Below, piece after piece: positions 45,941 through 56,670 of a DNA stretch of 64,000 bases. Below the pieces are notes generated by a model. That model saw only the letters and a list, made by a program, of their open reading frames with translations. It was not told where the DNA came from and searched no databases. Location of the stretch: NCBI RefSeq assembly GCF_017813235.1, contig NZ_JAGISH010000010.1:124001-188000 (forward strand), read 5' to 3'. The DNA is from Sagittula salina (GTDB taxonomy: Bacteria; Pseudomonadota; Alphaproteobacteria; Rhodobacterales; Rhodobacteraceae). How positions within the stretch are numbered: position 1 is the stretch's first letter; every line of letters starts with the position of its first letter. A program made the position numbers and the translations under genes.

Positions 45941-46854
45941 TATCTGTCGCAAGAAGCGTCCTCCACCATCCAAGCACAGAATTCGCCAAAGCTCAGGCCG
46001 ATGAGCCCGGCATGCTCCGGCGACAGCGAGGTCGGCGTCATCCCCGGCTGGGTGTTGGTTTCCAGCAGTACCAGCCCAGCCTGCCCCTTGGCGTCATCCC
46101 AGCGGAAATCAGTCCGGCTCACGCCCCGGCACCCGAGCGCCGTGTGCGCGCGCAACGCGTGATCCATGCAGGCCTCGGTGATCTCCTCGGGCAGCTCCGC
46201 CGGGCAGATGTGGCGTGATCCACCAGCCGTATACTTTGCCTCGTAATCGTACCAGCCGTCGGTCAGGATCTCTGTCACTCCAAGCGCCCGGTCCCCCATG
46301 ACTGTGCAGGTCAGTTCCCGTCCGGGAACGAAGGCCTCGACCATGACAACTTCGGGCATGGCCGCGCTGAGCACCGGCGGGCCGTTTGCCGCCTCGTGCA
46401 CAAGGTAGACGCCCACCGACGACCCCTCGTTGTATGGCTTCACCACATAGGGCGGCGCCATGACATGCGCGGCCGAGACATCGCTCTTGTTAGCGAGAAT
46501 ACTTTCCGCAACAGGGAGACCCGCCGCCCGGTAGGCCGCCTTGGTCTTTTCCTTGTCCATGGCAAGACTCGAGGCAAGCACCCCGGAATGCGTATAGGGT
46601 AGCCGCAACCACTCCAGCATTCCCTGGATGCACCCATCCTCGCCCCAGCGGCCATGCAATGCATTGAAGACCACATCGGGCCGCGCCTCCGCCAGTCGCT
46701 GCGCCACATCGGCGCCCGCGTCCAGTTCCACGACCTCGTATCCTTCGCCCCTCAAGGCAGCGGCACATTCCCGTCCGGAAACAAGGCTGACCTCACGCTC
46801 TGCCGAGGGGCCGCCTTTCAGTACCACTACCTTCGGGAGTGTCCTGCTCGACAT
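45940..46854 (-). CDS. ddl: D-alanine--D-alanine ligase
   Basis: A 304-residue ATP-grasp ligase producing D-Ala-D-Ala for MurF. Motifs include [17 protein letters not shown] at the N-terminus, [15 protein letters not shown], the ATP-grasp Lys in [17 protein letters not shown], and the C-terminal metal/ATP segment [20 protein letters not shown]. The class resembles DdlB. It lies between murB and ftsQ; its stop codon overlaps the ftsQ start. Confidence 0.96.
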   Translation of the reverse strand: MSSRTLPKVVVLKGGPSAEREVSLVSGRECAAALRGEGYEVVELDAGADVAQRLAEARPDVVFNALHGRWGEDGCIQGMLEWLRLPYTHSGVLASSLAMDKEKTKAAYRAAGLPVAESILANKSDVSAAHVMAPPYVVKPYNEGSSVGVYLVHEAANGPPVLSAAMPEVVMVEAFVPGRELTCTVMGDRALGVTEILTDGWYDYEAKYTAGGSRHICPAELPEEITEACMDHALRAHTALGCRGVSRTDFRWDDAKGQAGLVLLETNTQPGMTPTSLSPEHAGLIGLSFGEFCAWMVEDASCDR

Positions 46855-47157
46855 CCCAAATCCGCCTCATGCCCGGGGTTTACCCCCATGTGTGTATCGA
46901 CCCCGCCCGAGATGGGCACCTGTGCCTGTGGTCGTTTCCCCGCCCGGTCTACGCCGGTGCTTTCGGGGGTGGGCTTCGCTTGCAAATCACGCAAGAGATC
47001 CGCAGCCTAGTCTAGCCGCAATCCGGGCCAGTGGAAAACCCTTTTTCGTTAACGCCCAACCCGGAAGCCATCCACATCCTGCATGAAACGCCGCAATTCA
47101 TACATTGCAGAAATCGCCACCACCACTGATCGCGCGCGAAACCGCGCAAACCGCGCG
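46855..47157. other. murB-ddl intergenic region
   Basis: 303 bp with no supported gene. It interrupts the otherwise tight run and could carry an internal promoter for ddl-ftsQ-ftsA. No terminator with a T-run was seen. Confidence 0.55.
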
Positions 47158-48120
47158 TCAAAGGCCGGCTTCGGGATCACCGACCCGGATAACTTCCCAT
47201 GTCAGGTCGATTCCGGAATGCGCCTTCACAGCCGCACGAACATCTTCGCCCAACCCTTCGAGGTCGGCCGCCGTGGCGCCGCCCTCGTTCACTAGGAAAT
47301 TCGAATGCATCTCGCTCATGACCGCGCCGCCACGCCGCGCGCCGCGCATCCCGGCGTCGTCGATTACCTTCCAGGCCTTCAATTCGTGCGTATCGTCCGC
47401 CGCCCCGGTCGACGACCGCCCCAGCGGGTTGCGGAACGTGCTTCCGGCGGTGCGCTGCTTTACCGGCTGGGTGGCGTCGCGCTTGGCCAATTGCTCGGCC
47501 ATCCGCGATTCAAGCGCATCCGGCGCGCCCCTCGGCGTGTCAAAGACCGCCTCCACCAGCACCGCCCCCTCCGGCAGTGCGGAGGACCGATAGCCAAAAC
47601 GCAGATCCTCAACCCCCAGCGTGACGACCTCGCCGCTTCGCAGGACAACCGTGGCCTCTGCCAGAACGTCCGCCACATAAGTGCCGTAGCAGCCCGCGTT
47701 CATCCGCACCGCGCCGCCGATGCTGCCGGGGATGGTGCGTAGAAAGGTCAGGTCGCAGCCATGCTCCGCCGCGCGCTTGGCCACATGCGCATCCAGCGCC
47801 GCCGCCCCGCAGCGCACCCGCGAACCCTCCACCGTGATCCCGTTGAAACCGCGCCCAAGGCGGATCACCACCGCGCGCAGGCCGCCGTCGCGCACGATCA
47901 GGTTCGACCCTACGCCCATGGGAAAGACGGCGATCGTCTCCGGCAGCGCAGCCAGAAAGGCGCCCAGATCCTGAATGTCTGCAGGTTGAAAGAACCAGTC
48001 CGCAGCGCCCCCGACCCGGAGCCAGGTCAATTCCGCCAGCGAACGGCCCGCCGTCAGCTTGCCACGCACTTCGGGCATCCGGTCGGCGGGCATCCGATCA
48101 TTTGTCAGCGTCTTGGTCAT
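47158..48120 (-). CDS. murB: UDP-N-acetylmuramate dehydrogenase MurB
   Basis: A 320-residue flavoprotein that reduces UDP-GlcNAc-enolpyruvate to UDP-MurNAc. FAD-binding motifs are [18 protein letters not shown] and [12 protein letters not shown], the catalytic Ser lies in [11 protein letters not shown], and the C-terminal Glu region is [15 protein letters not shown]. The short second domain fits a type IIa-like enzyme. AAAGGAG lies 7 nt before the ATG at 48120. The open frame begins 16 codons earlier. Confidence 0.96.
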   Translation of the reverse strand: MTKTLTNDRMPADRMPEVRGKLTAGRSLAELTWLRVGGAADWFFQPADIQDLGAFLAALPETIAVFPMGVGSNLIVRDGGLRAVVIRLGRGFNGITVEGSRVRCGAAALDAHVAKRAAEHGCDLTFLRTIPGSIGGAVRMNAGCYGTYVADVLAEATVVLRSGEVVTLGVEDLRFGYRSSALPEGAVLVEAVFDTPRGAPDALESRMAEQLAKRDATQPVKQRTAGSTFRNPLGRSSTGAADDTHELKAWKVIDDAGMRGARRGGAVMSEMHSNFLVNEGGATAADLEGLGEDVRAAVKAHSGIDLTWEVIRVGDPEAGL

Positions 48121-48466
48121 GCGCGTTCTCCTTTGCCCCCTGCTACCGCGCGCCCCGGAACCACGCAATCCGCAAGGTCGCCCGGTCCCCGGTCACGCAG
48201 GTCTCCGCTGCATCGGATCTGGCATTAATCGAAATCTTCGGAAAGGCGGCGCGCCACCCAACGCGAAAGGTCCACAGCCGGCCGGTTCGACCCGCTGAAC
48301 AGCGGCTGTACCAATGGCTTCGTGCCGACATTCCAAAAATCCATAGCTTGGATTTCGCCGTTCCGGCCAGAGCGCCGCCATTTTCCCCGCGCGCCCTCCA
48401 GACAGCGCACCACGGTCCGGAAAACTGCTCCGGAAAGCCACCTGAACACTACCGAAAGCCAACGGG
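48121..48466. other. Intergenic region between DUF2484 and murB
   Basis: 346 bp with no frame that I can support on either strand. It probably holds a murB promoter or 3' sequences of the DUF2484 gene. Confidence 0.55.
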
Positions 48467-48727
48467 TTAACCGCGTATGGTGGCCGAAATCGCGCGCCTG
48501 CCCCATCGCGCAAGAAAGATTACCGGCCAGCGCAAGAGGCTCATGCCCGCGACAAGTACCGCCAGCCCGATCCACGGGCCGTTCTGCATCGTGACAAAAC
48601 CCACAAGCGGGATTCCCAGCGCAATCAGAACATAAGCGCGTGTCCAGTGATTGTCCGACGAGGGAATAATTGCCGCCAGGTTCGCGGCCACACCCCACGC
48701 ACAGGCAAGGATCAAAGAGAGCGTCAT
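48467..48727 (-). CDS. DUF2484 family small membrane protein
   Basis: An 86-residue protein with three hydrophobic segments (MTLSLILACAWGVAANLAAI, YVLIALGIPLVGFVTM and GPWIGLAVLVAGMSLL) and a basic C-terminal tail. It matches DUF2484, found between murC and murB in Rhodobacterales. GGAGGAGCC precedes the ATG at 48727. A role in peptidoglycan synthesis or division is suggested only by position. Confidence 0.88.
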   Translation of the reverse strand: MTLSLILACAWGVAANLAAIIPSSDNHWTRAYVLIALGIPLVGFVTMQNGPWIGLAVLVAGMSLLRWPVIFLARWGRRAISATIRG

Positions 48728-48829
48728 GGCTCCTCCTCCAACTGCCCCCGCAGGCGCGGGCAGTCTGCCACCATGCCACGCGCGAATCAACCCTGGAAAC
48801 CCGGTGTCCATTCCTGTGTCATGAAATGG

Positions 48830-48853
48830 AAAGGGGCCCCTTGCCGGAGCCCC
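48830..48853 (-). terminator. Terminator-like hairpin after murC
   Basis: On the minus strand GGGGCTCC-ggcaa-GGGGCCCC (8 bp, one G-T pair) is followed by only three T residues. It lies about 30 nt past the murC stop codon, before the DUF2484 gene. Confidence 0.55.
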
Positions 48854-48882
48854 GTCCAATACTCTGTGAGCTGTCGCGGGGC

Positions 48883-50280
48883 TTACTTCGCAAGCCGCTC
48901 CGGCAGGGCGTTCGCCCAGGCCGAGATCGTGCCCGCGCCAAGACAGACCACCATGTCGCCCGGCTGCGCCTGCTCGCGCACCAGCCGTTCGAGGTCGTCC
49001 TCGCTTCGCAGTGCGCGGGCATGGCGGTGGCCATGACGCACCAGCCCGGCGACCAGATCGTCGCGCGATGCCCCCGGAATGGGCTGCTCGCCTGCCGCGT
49101 AAACCTCTGCGATCGCGACCACATCCGCTTCGTTGAAGCAAGTGCAGAAGGCGTCGAAGTGATGCGACAGGCGGCTGTAGCGATGCGGCTGATGGACCGC
49201 GATCACGCGCCCTTCGCAGGCCTGTCGCGCGGCCTTCAGCACTGCGGCGATCTCCACCGGGTGGTGCCCGTAGTCGTCGATGATGGTAACGCCCTTCACT
49301 TCACCCACCTTGGTGAAACGCCGGTTCACGCCACCAAAGGCCGCCAGAGCGGTGCGGATCTCCTCGCCTGTCATACCAAGGTGCCGGGCGACGGCAATCG
49401 CGGACAAGGCATTGGAAACGTTGTGGTCTCCGGGCATCGGCAGGATCATGTCCTCAAGCACTTCGCCGCTGACCTGAAAGTGCACGTCGAAATGCGCCAC
49501 GCCCTTTTCAAAGCGGAGGCCCACCGCGCGCACATCCGCCTGCGCGTTGAAGCCGTAGGTCACCACACGCCGGTCGGTGACACGGCCCACCAGCGCCTGC
49601 ACCTCCGGGTGATCGGTGCAACAGACCGCCAGCCCGTAAAAGGGGATGTTGGACACGAACTGGTAGAACCCGTCCCGCAGGTTCTCGATGGACCCCCAGT
49701 GCTCCATGTGCTCGGGGTCGATGTTGGTGACGATGGCAATGGTCGCGGGCAGGCGGTTGAAGGTACCGTCGCTTTCATCAGCCTCCACCACCATCCATTC
49801 GCCCTGCCCCATCCGCGCGTTGGATCCGTAGGCGTGGATGATGCCGCCGTTGACCACGGTCGGGTCGAACCTGCCCGCGTCCAGCAGCGTCGCCACCATG
49901 GTCGTCGTGGTCGTCTTGCCATGCGTGCCCGCGATGGCGATGTTGGACTTCAGCCGCATCAGCTCTGCCAGCATTTCCGCGCGGCGGACCACAGGCAGGC
50001 CACGGCGGCGTGCCTCGTCCAGTTCCGGGTTGCCGGGTTTGATCGCCGAGGAAATCACCACCACATCAGCGCCGTCGAGGTTCTCCGCCCGCTGGCCTTC
50101 AAAGACCTTTGCCCCCATGGACACCAGCCGGTCCGTGATCTTTGACGCCTTCAGATCAGAGCCCTGCACCGTATAGCCATGGTTCAGCAGCACTTCGGCA
50201 ATGCCGGACATGCCGATGCCGCCGATGCCGACGAAATGGATCGCCCCCACGTCGCCGGGCAGTTTCGTGGCGCCGTTCAT
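48883..50280 (-). CDS. murC: UDP-N-acetylmuramate--L-alanine ligase MurC
   Basis: A 465-residue Mur ligase adding L-Ala to UDP-MurNAc. An N-terminal UDP-binding Rossmann ([18 protein letters not shown]) is followed by the ATP loop [16 protein letters not shown], the carbamylated-Lys/Mg region and [14 protein letters not shown] in the C-terminal domain. The ATG at 50280 ([10 protein letters not shown]) is 13 bp after murG, and 19 further in-frame codons lie upstream. Confidence 0.97.
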   Translation of the reverse strand: MNGATKLPGDVGAIHFVGIGGIGMSGIAEVLLNHGYTVQGSDLKASKITDRLVSMGAKVFEGQRAENLDGADVVVISSAIKPGNPELDEARRRGLPVVRRAEMLAELMRLKSNIAIAGTHGKTTTTTMVATLLDAGRFDPTVVNGGIIHAYGSNARMGQGEWMVVEADESDGTFNRLPATIAIVTNIDPEHMEHWGSIENLRDGFYQFVSNIPFYGLAVCCTDHPEVQALVGRVTDRRVVTYGFNAQADVRAVGLRFEKGVAHFDVHFQVSGEVLEDMILPMPGDHNVSNALSAIAVARHLGMTGEEIRTALAAFGGVNRRFTKVGEVKGVTIIDDYGHHPVEIAAVLKAARQACEGRVIAVHQPHRYSRLSHHFDAFCTCFNEADVVAIAEVYAAGEQPIPGASRDDLVAGLVRHGHRHARALRSEDDLERLVREQAQPGDMVVCLGAGTISAWANALPERLAK

Positions 50281-50293
50281 GGGTGCACCTCGC

Positions 50294-51427
50294 TCACTCT
50301 CCAGATCCTTCATGTCCCGCCTCTTCTTCTGTGTCATGCCCTGCCAGCCGTTCGACCAGCCAGGCCAGGTGTTCCGCCGCCTCGGGCTTTGCCACCGAAA
50401 GCGCCGCCCGGTGCATCCGGATCGCGCCCTGTTCGTTCAACAGGATCGCTTCGATCGAATCCCGCAGGCTTTCGATTGTCAGTTGCGTTTCGGGGATGCG
50501 GATGGCAGCCCCCGCATCCACCAGCGCCTGCGCATTTACAGTCTGGTGGTCGCCCGTGGCGATCTTCAGCGGCACGAGGATCGAGGGTCGGCCGATCACA
50601 CTGATATCCGCCACCGAAGACGCACCCGAGCGCGAGATCACCAGCTGCGCTTCGCTCATCCGCGCGGGCAGATCGTCAAAGAACGGCTTCACGTCCGCCT
50701 GCACGCCGTTCTCCGCGTAATACGTATCGACCCGTTCACCGTCCTCATCGCGCGCCTGATGGCTGACGCGCAGGTTCGAAACCATGTCGAGCGGCAGGGC
50801 CGCAACCGCCGGGGGCACGATATCCGACAGGATGCGCGCACCCTGACTGCCTCCGATCACCAGCAGCGACATCGGGTAAGGCCCCGGCGCAATGTAGCCC
50901 GCGCCTGCACGCTCCATCACGGCGGCGCGCACAGGATTCCCGGTGTGGATGCCTTCGACGCCTTCAGGCAGGGTCGTTGGCCATGTGCCGCAAGCCACCG
51001 CATCGACCCGCTTGGCAAAGAGTTCGTTGACCCGCCCCAGCACGCCGTTCTGTTCGTGTATCATACGCGGCAGTTTCAGCACGGTCGCCGCCGCCAGCGC
51101 CGGGATGCTGGGGTAGCCGCCAAAGCCGACCACCACCGTCGGCCTGTCGCGCATCATGCGCGAAAGCATCGCCAACACGCCGCCGGTGACCTTGAACGGC
51201 ACGCCGAGCCTGGCCAGCGGTCCACCCCGCGCGAAGGTCGACGAGGCGACCTCTTCGATCTCCACGCCCTCTGGGAAGGCGCCGGTGTAGCGCGCGCCGC
51301 GCGCGTCGGTGGACAGCTTCACCCGCCAGCCCCGTGCCAACATGACCTCGGCCAGCGCCTGCGCGGGGAACATGTGCCCCCCGGTGCCACCAGCCGCCAT
51401 CACCAACAGGGGCTTTCGCTCCGCCAT
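50294..51427 (-). CDS. murG: UDP-GlcNAc:lipid I N-acetylglucosaminyltransferase MurG
   Basis: A 377-residue GT28 glycosyltransferase that converts lipid I to lipid II on the cytoplasmic face of the membrane. G-loops [17 protein letters not shown] and [13 protein letters not shown] in the acceptor domain, and [11 protein letters not shown] and [17 protein letters not shown] in the donor domain, are all present. It stands between ftsW and murC. Confidence 0.97.
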   Translation of the reverse strand: MAERKPLLVMAAGGTGGHMFPAQALAEVMLARGWRVKLSTDARGARYTGAFPEGVEIEEVASSTFARGGPLARLGVPFKVTGGVLAMLSRMMRDRPTVVVGFGGYPSIPALAAATVLKLPRMIHEQNGVLGRVNELFAKRVDAVACGTWPTTLPEGVEGIHTGNPVRAAVMERAGAGYIAPGPYPMSLLVIGGSQGARILSDIVPPAVAALPLDMVSNLRVSHQARDEDGERVDTYYAENGVQADVKPFFDDLPARMSEAQLVISRSGASSVADISVIGRPSILVPLKIATGDHQTVNAQALVDAGAAIRIPETQLTIESLRDSIEAILLNEQGAIRMHRAALSVAKPEAAEHLAWLVERLAGHDTEEEAGHEGSGE

Positions 51428-51517
51428 CCAGTCACTCCCTCACCGCGTCTGAGCGGCATTATACCAGTCCCACCGGCCCGTCCACCGCACGCAAGGGAGA
51501 AGCGCGGAAGCGTGGTC

Positions 51518-52684
51518 TCAGCGTCGACCACCGCGCAAGATGTCGCCTATCTCGCCCTGCGGGCGGGTCCGGGTCAGTGCCAGCAACATGCCCACGGCGA
51601 TGCCGCCCGCGATCAGAGAAGAGCCACCGTAGCTGACAAAGGGCAGCGTCATGCCCTTTGCGGGCAGCAGGCGCACGGCCACGCCCATGTTGATCATCGC
51701 CTGCACGCCGAAGATCGCTGCCAGCCCCGTGCCGCCATACCGGATGAACGGATCGCGTTCGCGCATCAGCCGGATAAAACTGCGCACAACGATGGTGGCG
51801 TAGAGCGCGAGGATCGCCAGCACCATGACGAGGCCGTATTCCTCCGCCGCGACGGCGATGATGAAATCGGTGTGCGCGTCGGGCAGCGACCATTTCACAG
51901 TACCCTCGCCGACGCCGACACCAAAGAAGCCGCCTTCGATGATGGCATTCGTGGCGTAGCCCATCTGCGTCGTTGGATCGACCTCCGGGTTGAGGAAGCC
52001 GTCGATACGGCGCGCGAAGTGGTCAGAGGCGTTGTAGGCAAAGGTTCCGCCCATGACGACGAGCCCCGCGAGGCCGGCCAGCAGCACCATAGGCGCGCCG
52101 CCCACGAACCACATCACACCCCAGCTGAACAGGATCAGCGACGCCTGCCCGAAGTCCGGCTGCATCGCGAGCATCAGCACGATGATCACCATGATGACAA
52201 AAGAATAAAGCCGCCCCGGCGGGCCGCCCAGTTCCTGCCCCGCCGCCATCAGCCATGCGGAGACGATGATGAACACGGGCTTGAGGAATTCCGACGGCTG
52301 AAAGGAGGCGAACCCCAGAGAGTACCACCTTGTTGCGCCCTTGCCGAAATCGGTGCCGAGGAAGGGCAGGAAGGCAAGCGCCACAAACGCGGCGAGGAAG
52401 CCGATTACCGCCAGCCTGCGCACCTGTACCGGCGGCATCATGGAGGTCATCAGCATCGCCACGAGGGCCATCCCGCCAAAGAACGCCTGTCTCTGGACGT
52501 AGTGAAAGGGGGCGAGCCCGTTGCGTTCCGCAAGCGGCACCGAGGCCGCCAGTCCCAGCAGGATCCCCACCGCGAAAAGCGTCAGGATGCACCCGAGGCT
52601 CCACTTGTCGACCGTGCGCCACCACTTCGGGAGCACGGGTTCGCCGCCCGCCACCGGGACCGCGCCATAGACCATTTCTGTCAT
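51518..52684 (-). CDS. ftsW: Lipid II polymerase FtsW (SEDS family)
   Basis: A 388-residue SEDS protein with ten membrane helices that polymerises glycan strands together with FtsI. Family motifs include GATRWYSLGFASFQPSEFLKP, AMQPDFGQASLI (catalytic Asp loop) and LLPAKGMTLPFVSYGGSSLIAGG. The ATG at 52684 follows a frame open for 55 further codons. It is separated from murD by an opposite-strand gene. Confidence 0.96.
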   Translation of the reverse strand: MTEMVYGAVPVAGGEPVLPKWWRTVDKWSLGCILTLFAVGILLGLAASVPLAERNGLAPFHYVQRQAFFGGMALVAMLMTSMMPPVQVRRLAVIGFLAAFVALAFLPFLGTDFGKGATRWYSLGFASFQPSEFLKPVFIIVSAWLMAAGQELGGPPGRLYSFVIMVIIVLMLAMQPDFGQASLILFSWGVMWFVGGAPMVLLAGLAGLVVMGGTFAYNASDHFARRIDGFLNPEVDPTTQMGYATNAIIEGGFFGVGVGEGTVKWSLPDAHTDFIIAVAAEEYGLVMVLAILALYATIVVRSFIRLMRERDPFIRYGGTGLAAIFGVQAMINMGVAVRLLPAKGMTLPFVSYGGSSLIAGGIAVGMLLALTRTRPQGEIGDILRGGRR

Positions 52685-52804
52685 GAGAGCACCGCTCGAC
52701 TGCCTCTGTATCGCCCGGTTTTCCGGGTCTGGGGTTGAGGATAGAGCAAATTGCTGCCACAGGCCAGATAAAAGCGGCTTCACCGCGCTGGCGCGCGGCG
52801 ATCC

Positions 52805-52856
52805 GCGCGGGGGCGCTGCCCCCGCACCCCCGCGGTATTTCTGAACCAAAGAAGCA
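52805..52856 (+). repeat. Dispersed intergenic repeat, copy B
   Basis: GCGCGGGGGCGCTGCCCCC, then CACCCCCGCGGTATTT, then ACCAAAGAAGCAC. It is nearly identical in layout to 20963-21015 and lies between divergent ftsW and yhiN starts. Confidence 0.75.
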
Positions 52857-52872
52857 CGGAGCGTGGCACATC

Positions 52873-54078
52873 ATGTCGGATAGGGTCACACGGGTAAACA
52901 CGCTGATCCTAGGCGCCGGTGCGGCAGGGTTGATGGCGGCGGCGCAGGCCGGGCCGGGCGTGCTGCTGGTGGATCACGCCCGCGCACCGGGCGAGAAAAT
53001 CCGCATATCCGGCGGCGGGCGATGCAATTTCACCAATCTGGACGTGGGGCCGGAGAACTACCTTTCCGAAAACCCGCATTTCTGCAAGTCCGCGCTGGCG
53101 CGCTACACGCAGTGGGACTTCATCGAGTTGGTCTCGCGCCACGGCATCGCCTGGCACGAGAAGACGCTGGGGCAGCTGTTCTGCGATGGCAAGGCCACGC
53201 AGATCATCGACATGCTGCTGTCAGAGTTGCGGGCCGCCGGAGCCGATCTGTGGCTGCAAACCTCCATCGCGGAGGTGCGGCACGCCGAGGGGCGGTTCCA
53301 CGTCACGCTGGACCAGCAGGGTACGCGGCGGAAGGTGGTGGCAGATTCCCTTGTTCTGGCGACCGGGGGAAAGTCTATCCCCAAGATGGGCGCCACGGGG
53401 CTGGCCTACGACCTCGCACGCCAGTTCGGACACGAAATCATCGAAACGCGCCCCGCGCTGGTTCCCTTTACCTTTGACAAGGGGCGGTTCACGGACCTTG
53501 CCGGGGTGTCCGTGCCTGCCGTTCTGTCGAACAATCGCGCGCGCTTTGCCGAGGCGCTGCTGTTCACGCATCGCGGGCTCTCGGGCCCGGCTGTGCTGCA
53601 ACTGTCAAGTTATTGGCGCGAGGGCGAGGATGTCATCGCGGATCTCGCGCCCGGCGTGGACATCGACGGGCACCTGAAAGCCGCCCGACAGACAAACGGA
53701 CGGCGGGCGCTGACCACGGAACTGGGCGCGCTGCTACCGGCGAAGCTGGTGGCGCATCTCGCGCAGGCCCATGAACTGACCGGCACCCTCGCTGACCTCA
53801 CGAACGAACGTGTCACCGCCCTGGCGGAGGTACTGCATGGCTGGCGGGTCAAACCCACCGGGACGGAGGGCTACCGAACCGCCGAGGTCACGCTGGGTGG
53901 TATCTCCACCGACGGCTTAGACAGCAAGACGCTGATGTCAAAGCACCTCCCGGGCCTATACGCGTTAGGAGAGGCGGTAGACGTCACAGGCTGGCTTGGC
54001 GGTTACAATTTCCAGTGGGCCTGGGCCTCAGCCGTTGCGGTAGGGCGCGCCATCCGCGCGGCGCGCGAAACAGCCTAG
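52873..54078 (+). CDS. NAD(P)/FAD-dependent oxidoreductase, HI0933/YhiN family
   Basis: A 401-residue flavoprotein. The dinucleotide fold is LILGAGAAGLMAAAQAG, followed by the family signature GEKIRISGGGRCNFTN, and LATGGKSIPKMGATG; the C-terminus has VTLGGISTDGLDSKT and LYALGEAVDVTGWLGGYNFQWAWASA. The function of this family is undefined. It is the only plus-strand gene inside the dcw cluster, divergent from ftsW and convergent with murD (11 nt between stop codons). A dispersed repeat copy precedes it. Confidence 0.92.
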   Translation: MSDRVTRVNTLILGAGAAGLMAAAQAGPGVLLVDHARAPGEKIRISGGGRCNFTNLDVGPENYLSENPHFCKSALARYTQWDFIELVSRHGIAWHEKTLGQLFCDGKATQIIDMLLSELRAAGADLWLQTSIAEVRHAEGRFHVTLDQQGTRRKVVADSLVLATGGKSIPKMGATGLAYDLARQFGHEIIETRPALVPFTFDKGRFTDLAGVSVPAVLSNNRARFAEALLFTHRGLSGPAVLQLSSYWREGEDVIADLAPGVDIDGHLKAARQTNGRRALTTELGALLPAKLVAHLAQAHELTGTLADLTNERVTALAEVLHGWRVKPTGTEGYRTAEVTLGGISTDGLDSKTLMSKHLPGLYALGEAVDVTGWLGGYNFQWAWASAVAVGRAIRAARETA

Positions 54079-54089
54079 GGCCGGGCGGG

Positions 54090-55493
54090 TCAGCCCACCT
54101 GCCCCAGCACGGCTTGCACGCAGGCAATGAAATCCTCGCCTCTCTTCTCGAAATTGTCGTATTGGTCAAAGCTCGCTGCCGCGGGGGCCAGCAGCACGAC
54201 CTCGCCCGGCTGCGCATCGGCCATCGCGCGACGCACAGCCTCCGCCATCGTGGTGCAGATTTCGGCCTCGGCCCCTGGCAGCCCCAGAGCGAAGGTTTCT
54301 GCCTCGCGCCCGATCACGTAGGCCTTCGCCACATGGGACAGCCCCGGCGCAAGGCCGTCGAGCCCCCCGTCCTTCATCAGGCCGCCGCAGACCCACCGGA
54401 TGCGGTCGAAGGCCAGGAGCGCCTTCAGTGCTGAATCCACATTGGTCGCCTTCGAGTCATTGACGTACACCACGCCGCCCGCCTCAGCGATACGCTGCGA
54501 GCGATGCGGCAGCCCCGCGAAGCTGCGCAGACCGGCCTCGATCTCGCGCGGGCCGAGGCCCAGAGATCGGCAGGCCGCCCAGGCGGCACAGGCGTTCTGG
54601 TGGTTGTGCGCACCGGGCAGGCCGGGGATCTCGCGCAGATCGACGGAAGCCACCTGCCGCCCCTTGCGCCATTCCGCGAGAAAGCCCTTGCGAGCGAAGA
54701 CGTACCAGCCCGGCCCGGTCAGCTTTGCCGTGGCGATCCGGATCACCCGGTCGTCGCCGCGCCCCTCGGAGAGCTGGTTGGCGAGGAACCGTCCCTCCAC
54801 CTCGTCGACGCCGATCACGCAACGATCGGGGCCGCCTTCGGCGAAAAGGCGCCGCTTCGCCGCGAAGTAGCCCCCCATGCCGGCGTGCCGGTCAAGGTGA
54901 TCGGGCGACAGGTTGGTGAACACCGCCACGTCCGGGGTCAGCGCGCGGGACAGTTCTGTCTGGTAGGAGGACAGCTCGAGCACCACCACGCCGCCGTCGC
55001 CCGGCGGGTCGATGTCCAGAACTCCCCGCCCGATATTGCCGGCGAGCTGGCATTGGCGCCCCGCCTGCGTCAGCACGTGGTGGATCAGCGCGGAGGTGGT
55101 GGACTTGCCATTCGAGCCGGTGACCGCGACGACCTTCGGCGGCGTGTCGAAGCTGTCATACTCCGCGCCGACCGAACGGAAGAAAAGGCCGATGTCGTTG
55201 TCCACGGGAACACCGGCCTGCAAGGCATGGGCAATGACCGGGTTCGGCGCGGGATAGAGATGCGGGATTCCCGGCGAAGTAACCAGACAGGCCACGTCGT
55301 CGAAGCTGCCGTCGCGGGTCAGCGCCCGCACCTCGAAACCCTCTGCCTCGGCCCGGTCCCGCGCGGCGGGCGTGTCGTCCCAGACAACCACCTTCGCCCC
55401 GCCCTCGCGCAGCGCCCGCGCCGCAGCGAGGCCGGAACGACCAAGTCCAAGCACCGCAACCACGGTGCCGTCGACCCCCTGAACCGCAATCAT
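54090..55493 (-). CDS. murD: UDP-N-acetylmuramoylalanine--D-glutamate ligase MurD
   Basis: A 467-residue Mur ligase that adds D-Glu to UDP-MurNAc-L-Ala. Domains are the N-terminal Rossmann ([17 protein letters not shown]), the ATP loop [20 protein letters not shown], the [12 protein letters not shown] region, and the C-terminal [28 protein letters not shown] precedes the ATG at 55493. It is convergent with yhiN. Confidence 0.97.
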   Translation of the reverse strand: MIAVQGVDGTVVAVLGLGRSGLAAARALREGGAKVVVWDDTPAARDRAEAEGFEVRALTRDGSFDDVACLVTSPGIPHLYPAPNPVIAHALQAGVPVDNDIGLFFRSVGAEYDSFDTPPKVVAVTGSNGKSTTSALIHHVLTQAGRQCQLAGNIGRGVLDIDPPGDGGVVVLELSSYQTELSRALTPDVAVFTNLSPDHLDRHAGMGGYFAAKRRLFAEGGPDRCVIGVDEVEGRFLANQLSEGRGDDRVIRIATAKLTGPGWYVFARKGFLAEWRKGRQVASVDLREIPGLPGAHNHQNACAAWAACRSLGLGPREIEAGLRSFAGLPHRSQRIAEAGGVVYVNDSKATNVDSALKALLAFDRIRWVCGGLMKDGGLDGLAPGLSHVAKAYVIGREAETFALGLPGAEAEICTTMAEAVRRAMADAQPGEVVLLAPAAASFDQYDNFEKRGEDFIACVQAVLGQVG

Positions 55494-55575
55494 GCCCTGT
55501 CCCCCTTCATCAAAAGCGACCCGCAATCGTCTGATCGCGGGCCGAAATCCACTGTACACCCGAAGCTCTGAGGCC

Positions 55576-56658
55576 TCAGCGCACCTTCAGCGTCGCCAGC
55601 CCTATGATCGCGAGGATCAGTGAGATGATCCAGAAGCGGATGACGATGGTCGGCTCCGCCCAGCCCTTCTTCTCGTAGTGGTGGTGGATTGGCGCCATGA
55701 GGAAGACGCGCTTGCCCGTCCGCTTGAAGTAGAGCACCTGGATGATGACCGACAGCGCCTCCACCACGAAGAGGCCGCCGACGATGCCCAGCACGATCTC
55801 GTGCTTGGTGGCGACCGCGATGGCTCCCAGCGCGCCGCCGAGCGCGAGCGACCCAGTGTCGCCCATGAAGACCGCCGCCGGCGGCGCGTTGTACCACAGG
55901 AAACCCAGGCCCCCGCCCGCCACGCCTGCCGCGAAAATCAGGATTTCCCCGGTGCCGGGCACGTAGTGCACGTCGAGGTACTCGGTGAAGTCGACGCGCC
56001 CCACGGCGTAGGCGATCACCCCCAGCGTCGAGGTCGCGATCATTACCGGCATGATTGCCAGCCCGTCCAGCCCGTCCGTCAGGTTCACCGCATTGGCGGC
56101 GCCGACGATGACGAACATCGCAAAGGGAATGAACAGGACCGAAAGGTTGATGAGCGTGTTCTTGAAGATCGGCAGGGCCAGTTGGTAGCTCAGCTCCGGC
56201 GGGTGGTACTGCGCGGCCCAGTAGCCGGCGATCCCCGCGATGGCAAAGCCCAGCGCCAGCCGCACCTTGCCGGGTACGCCCGCGGTGTTCTGCTTCGATA
56301 CCTTCGCGTAATCGTCGGCAAAGCCGATGGCGGCAAAGGCCATGGTGACGAAGAGCACCATCCAGACAAAGGGGTTGTCGAGCCGCGCCCAGAGCAGCGT
56401 CGCCGTGACCAGAGCGCCGATGATCAGCAGCCCGCCCATGGTCGGCGTTCCCGCCTTGACGAAATGCCCCTCCGGCCCGTCGCTGCGGATCGGCTGCCCC
56501 TTGCCCTGCTTGCGACGCAGGACGTCGATCAGGCCCGGACCAAAGAGGAATCCGAACACCAGCGCGGTCAGGAAAGCACCCCCGGCACGGAATGTGATGT
56601 ACCTGAAAAGGTTGAAGAAATCCCCGCCGTCGCTCAGCTCGGTCAGCCAGTAGAGCAT
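55576..56658 (-). CDS. mraY: Phospho-N-acetylmuramoyl-pentapeptide transferase MraY
   Basis: A 360-residue integral membrane enzyme making lipid I. Conserved segments include [26 protein letters not shown] (catalytic Asp pair), [29 protein letters not shown] and [13 protein letters not shown]. It starts 12 bp after murF, 82 bp separate it from murD. Confidence 0.98.
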   Translation of the reverse strand: MLYWLTELSDGGDFFNLFRYITFRAGGAFLTALVFGFLFGPGLIDVLRRKQGKGQPIRSDGPEGHFVKAGTPTMGGLLIIGALVTATLLWARLDNPFVWMVLFVTMAFAAIGFADDYAKVSKQNTAGVPGKVRLALGFAIAGIAGYWAAQYHPPELSYQLALPIFKNTLINLSVLFIPFAMFVIVGAANAVNLTDGLDGLAIMPVMIATSTLGVIAYAVGRVDFTEYLDVHYVPGTGEILIFAAGVAGGGLGFLWYNAPPAAVFMGDTGSLALGGALGAIAVATKHEIVLGIVGGLFVVEALSVIIQVLYFKRTGKRVFLMAPIHHHYEKKGWAEPTIVIRFWIISLILAIIGLATLKVR

Positions 56659-56670
56659 GGTGTTATCCTC

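Noticed and set aside
50201..52738. 845-codon plus-strand frame opposite murG and ftsW
   Set aside because: His/Arg-rich antisense frame with no domain; the minus strand encodes conserved MurG and FtsW.
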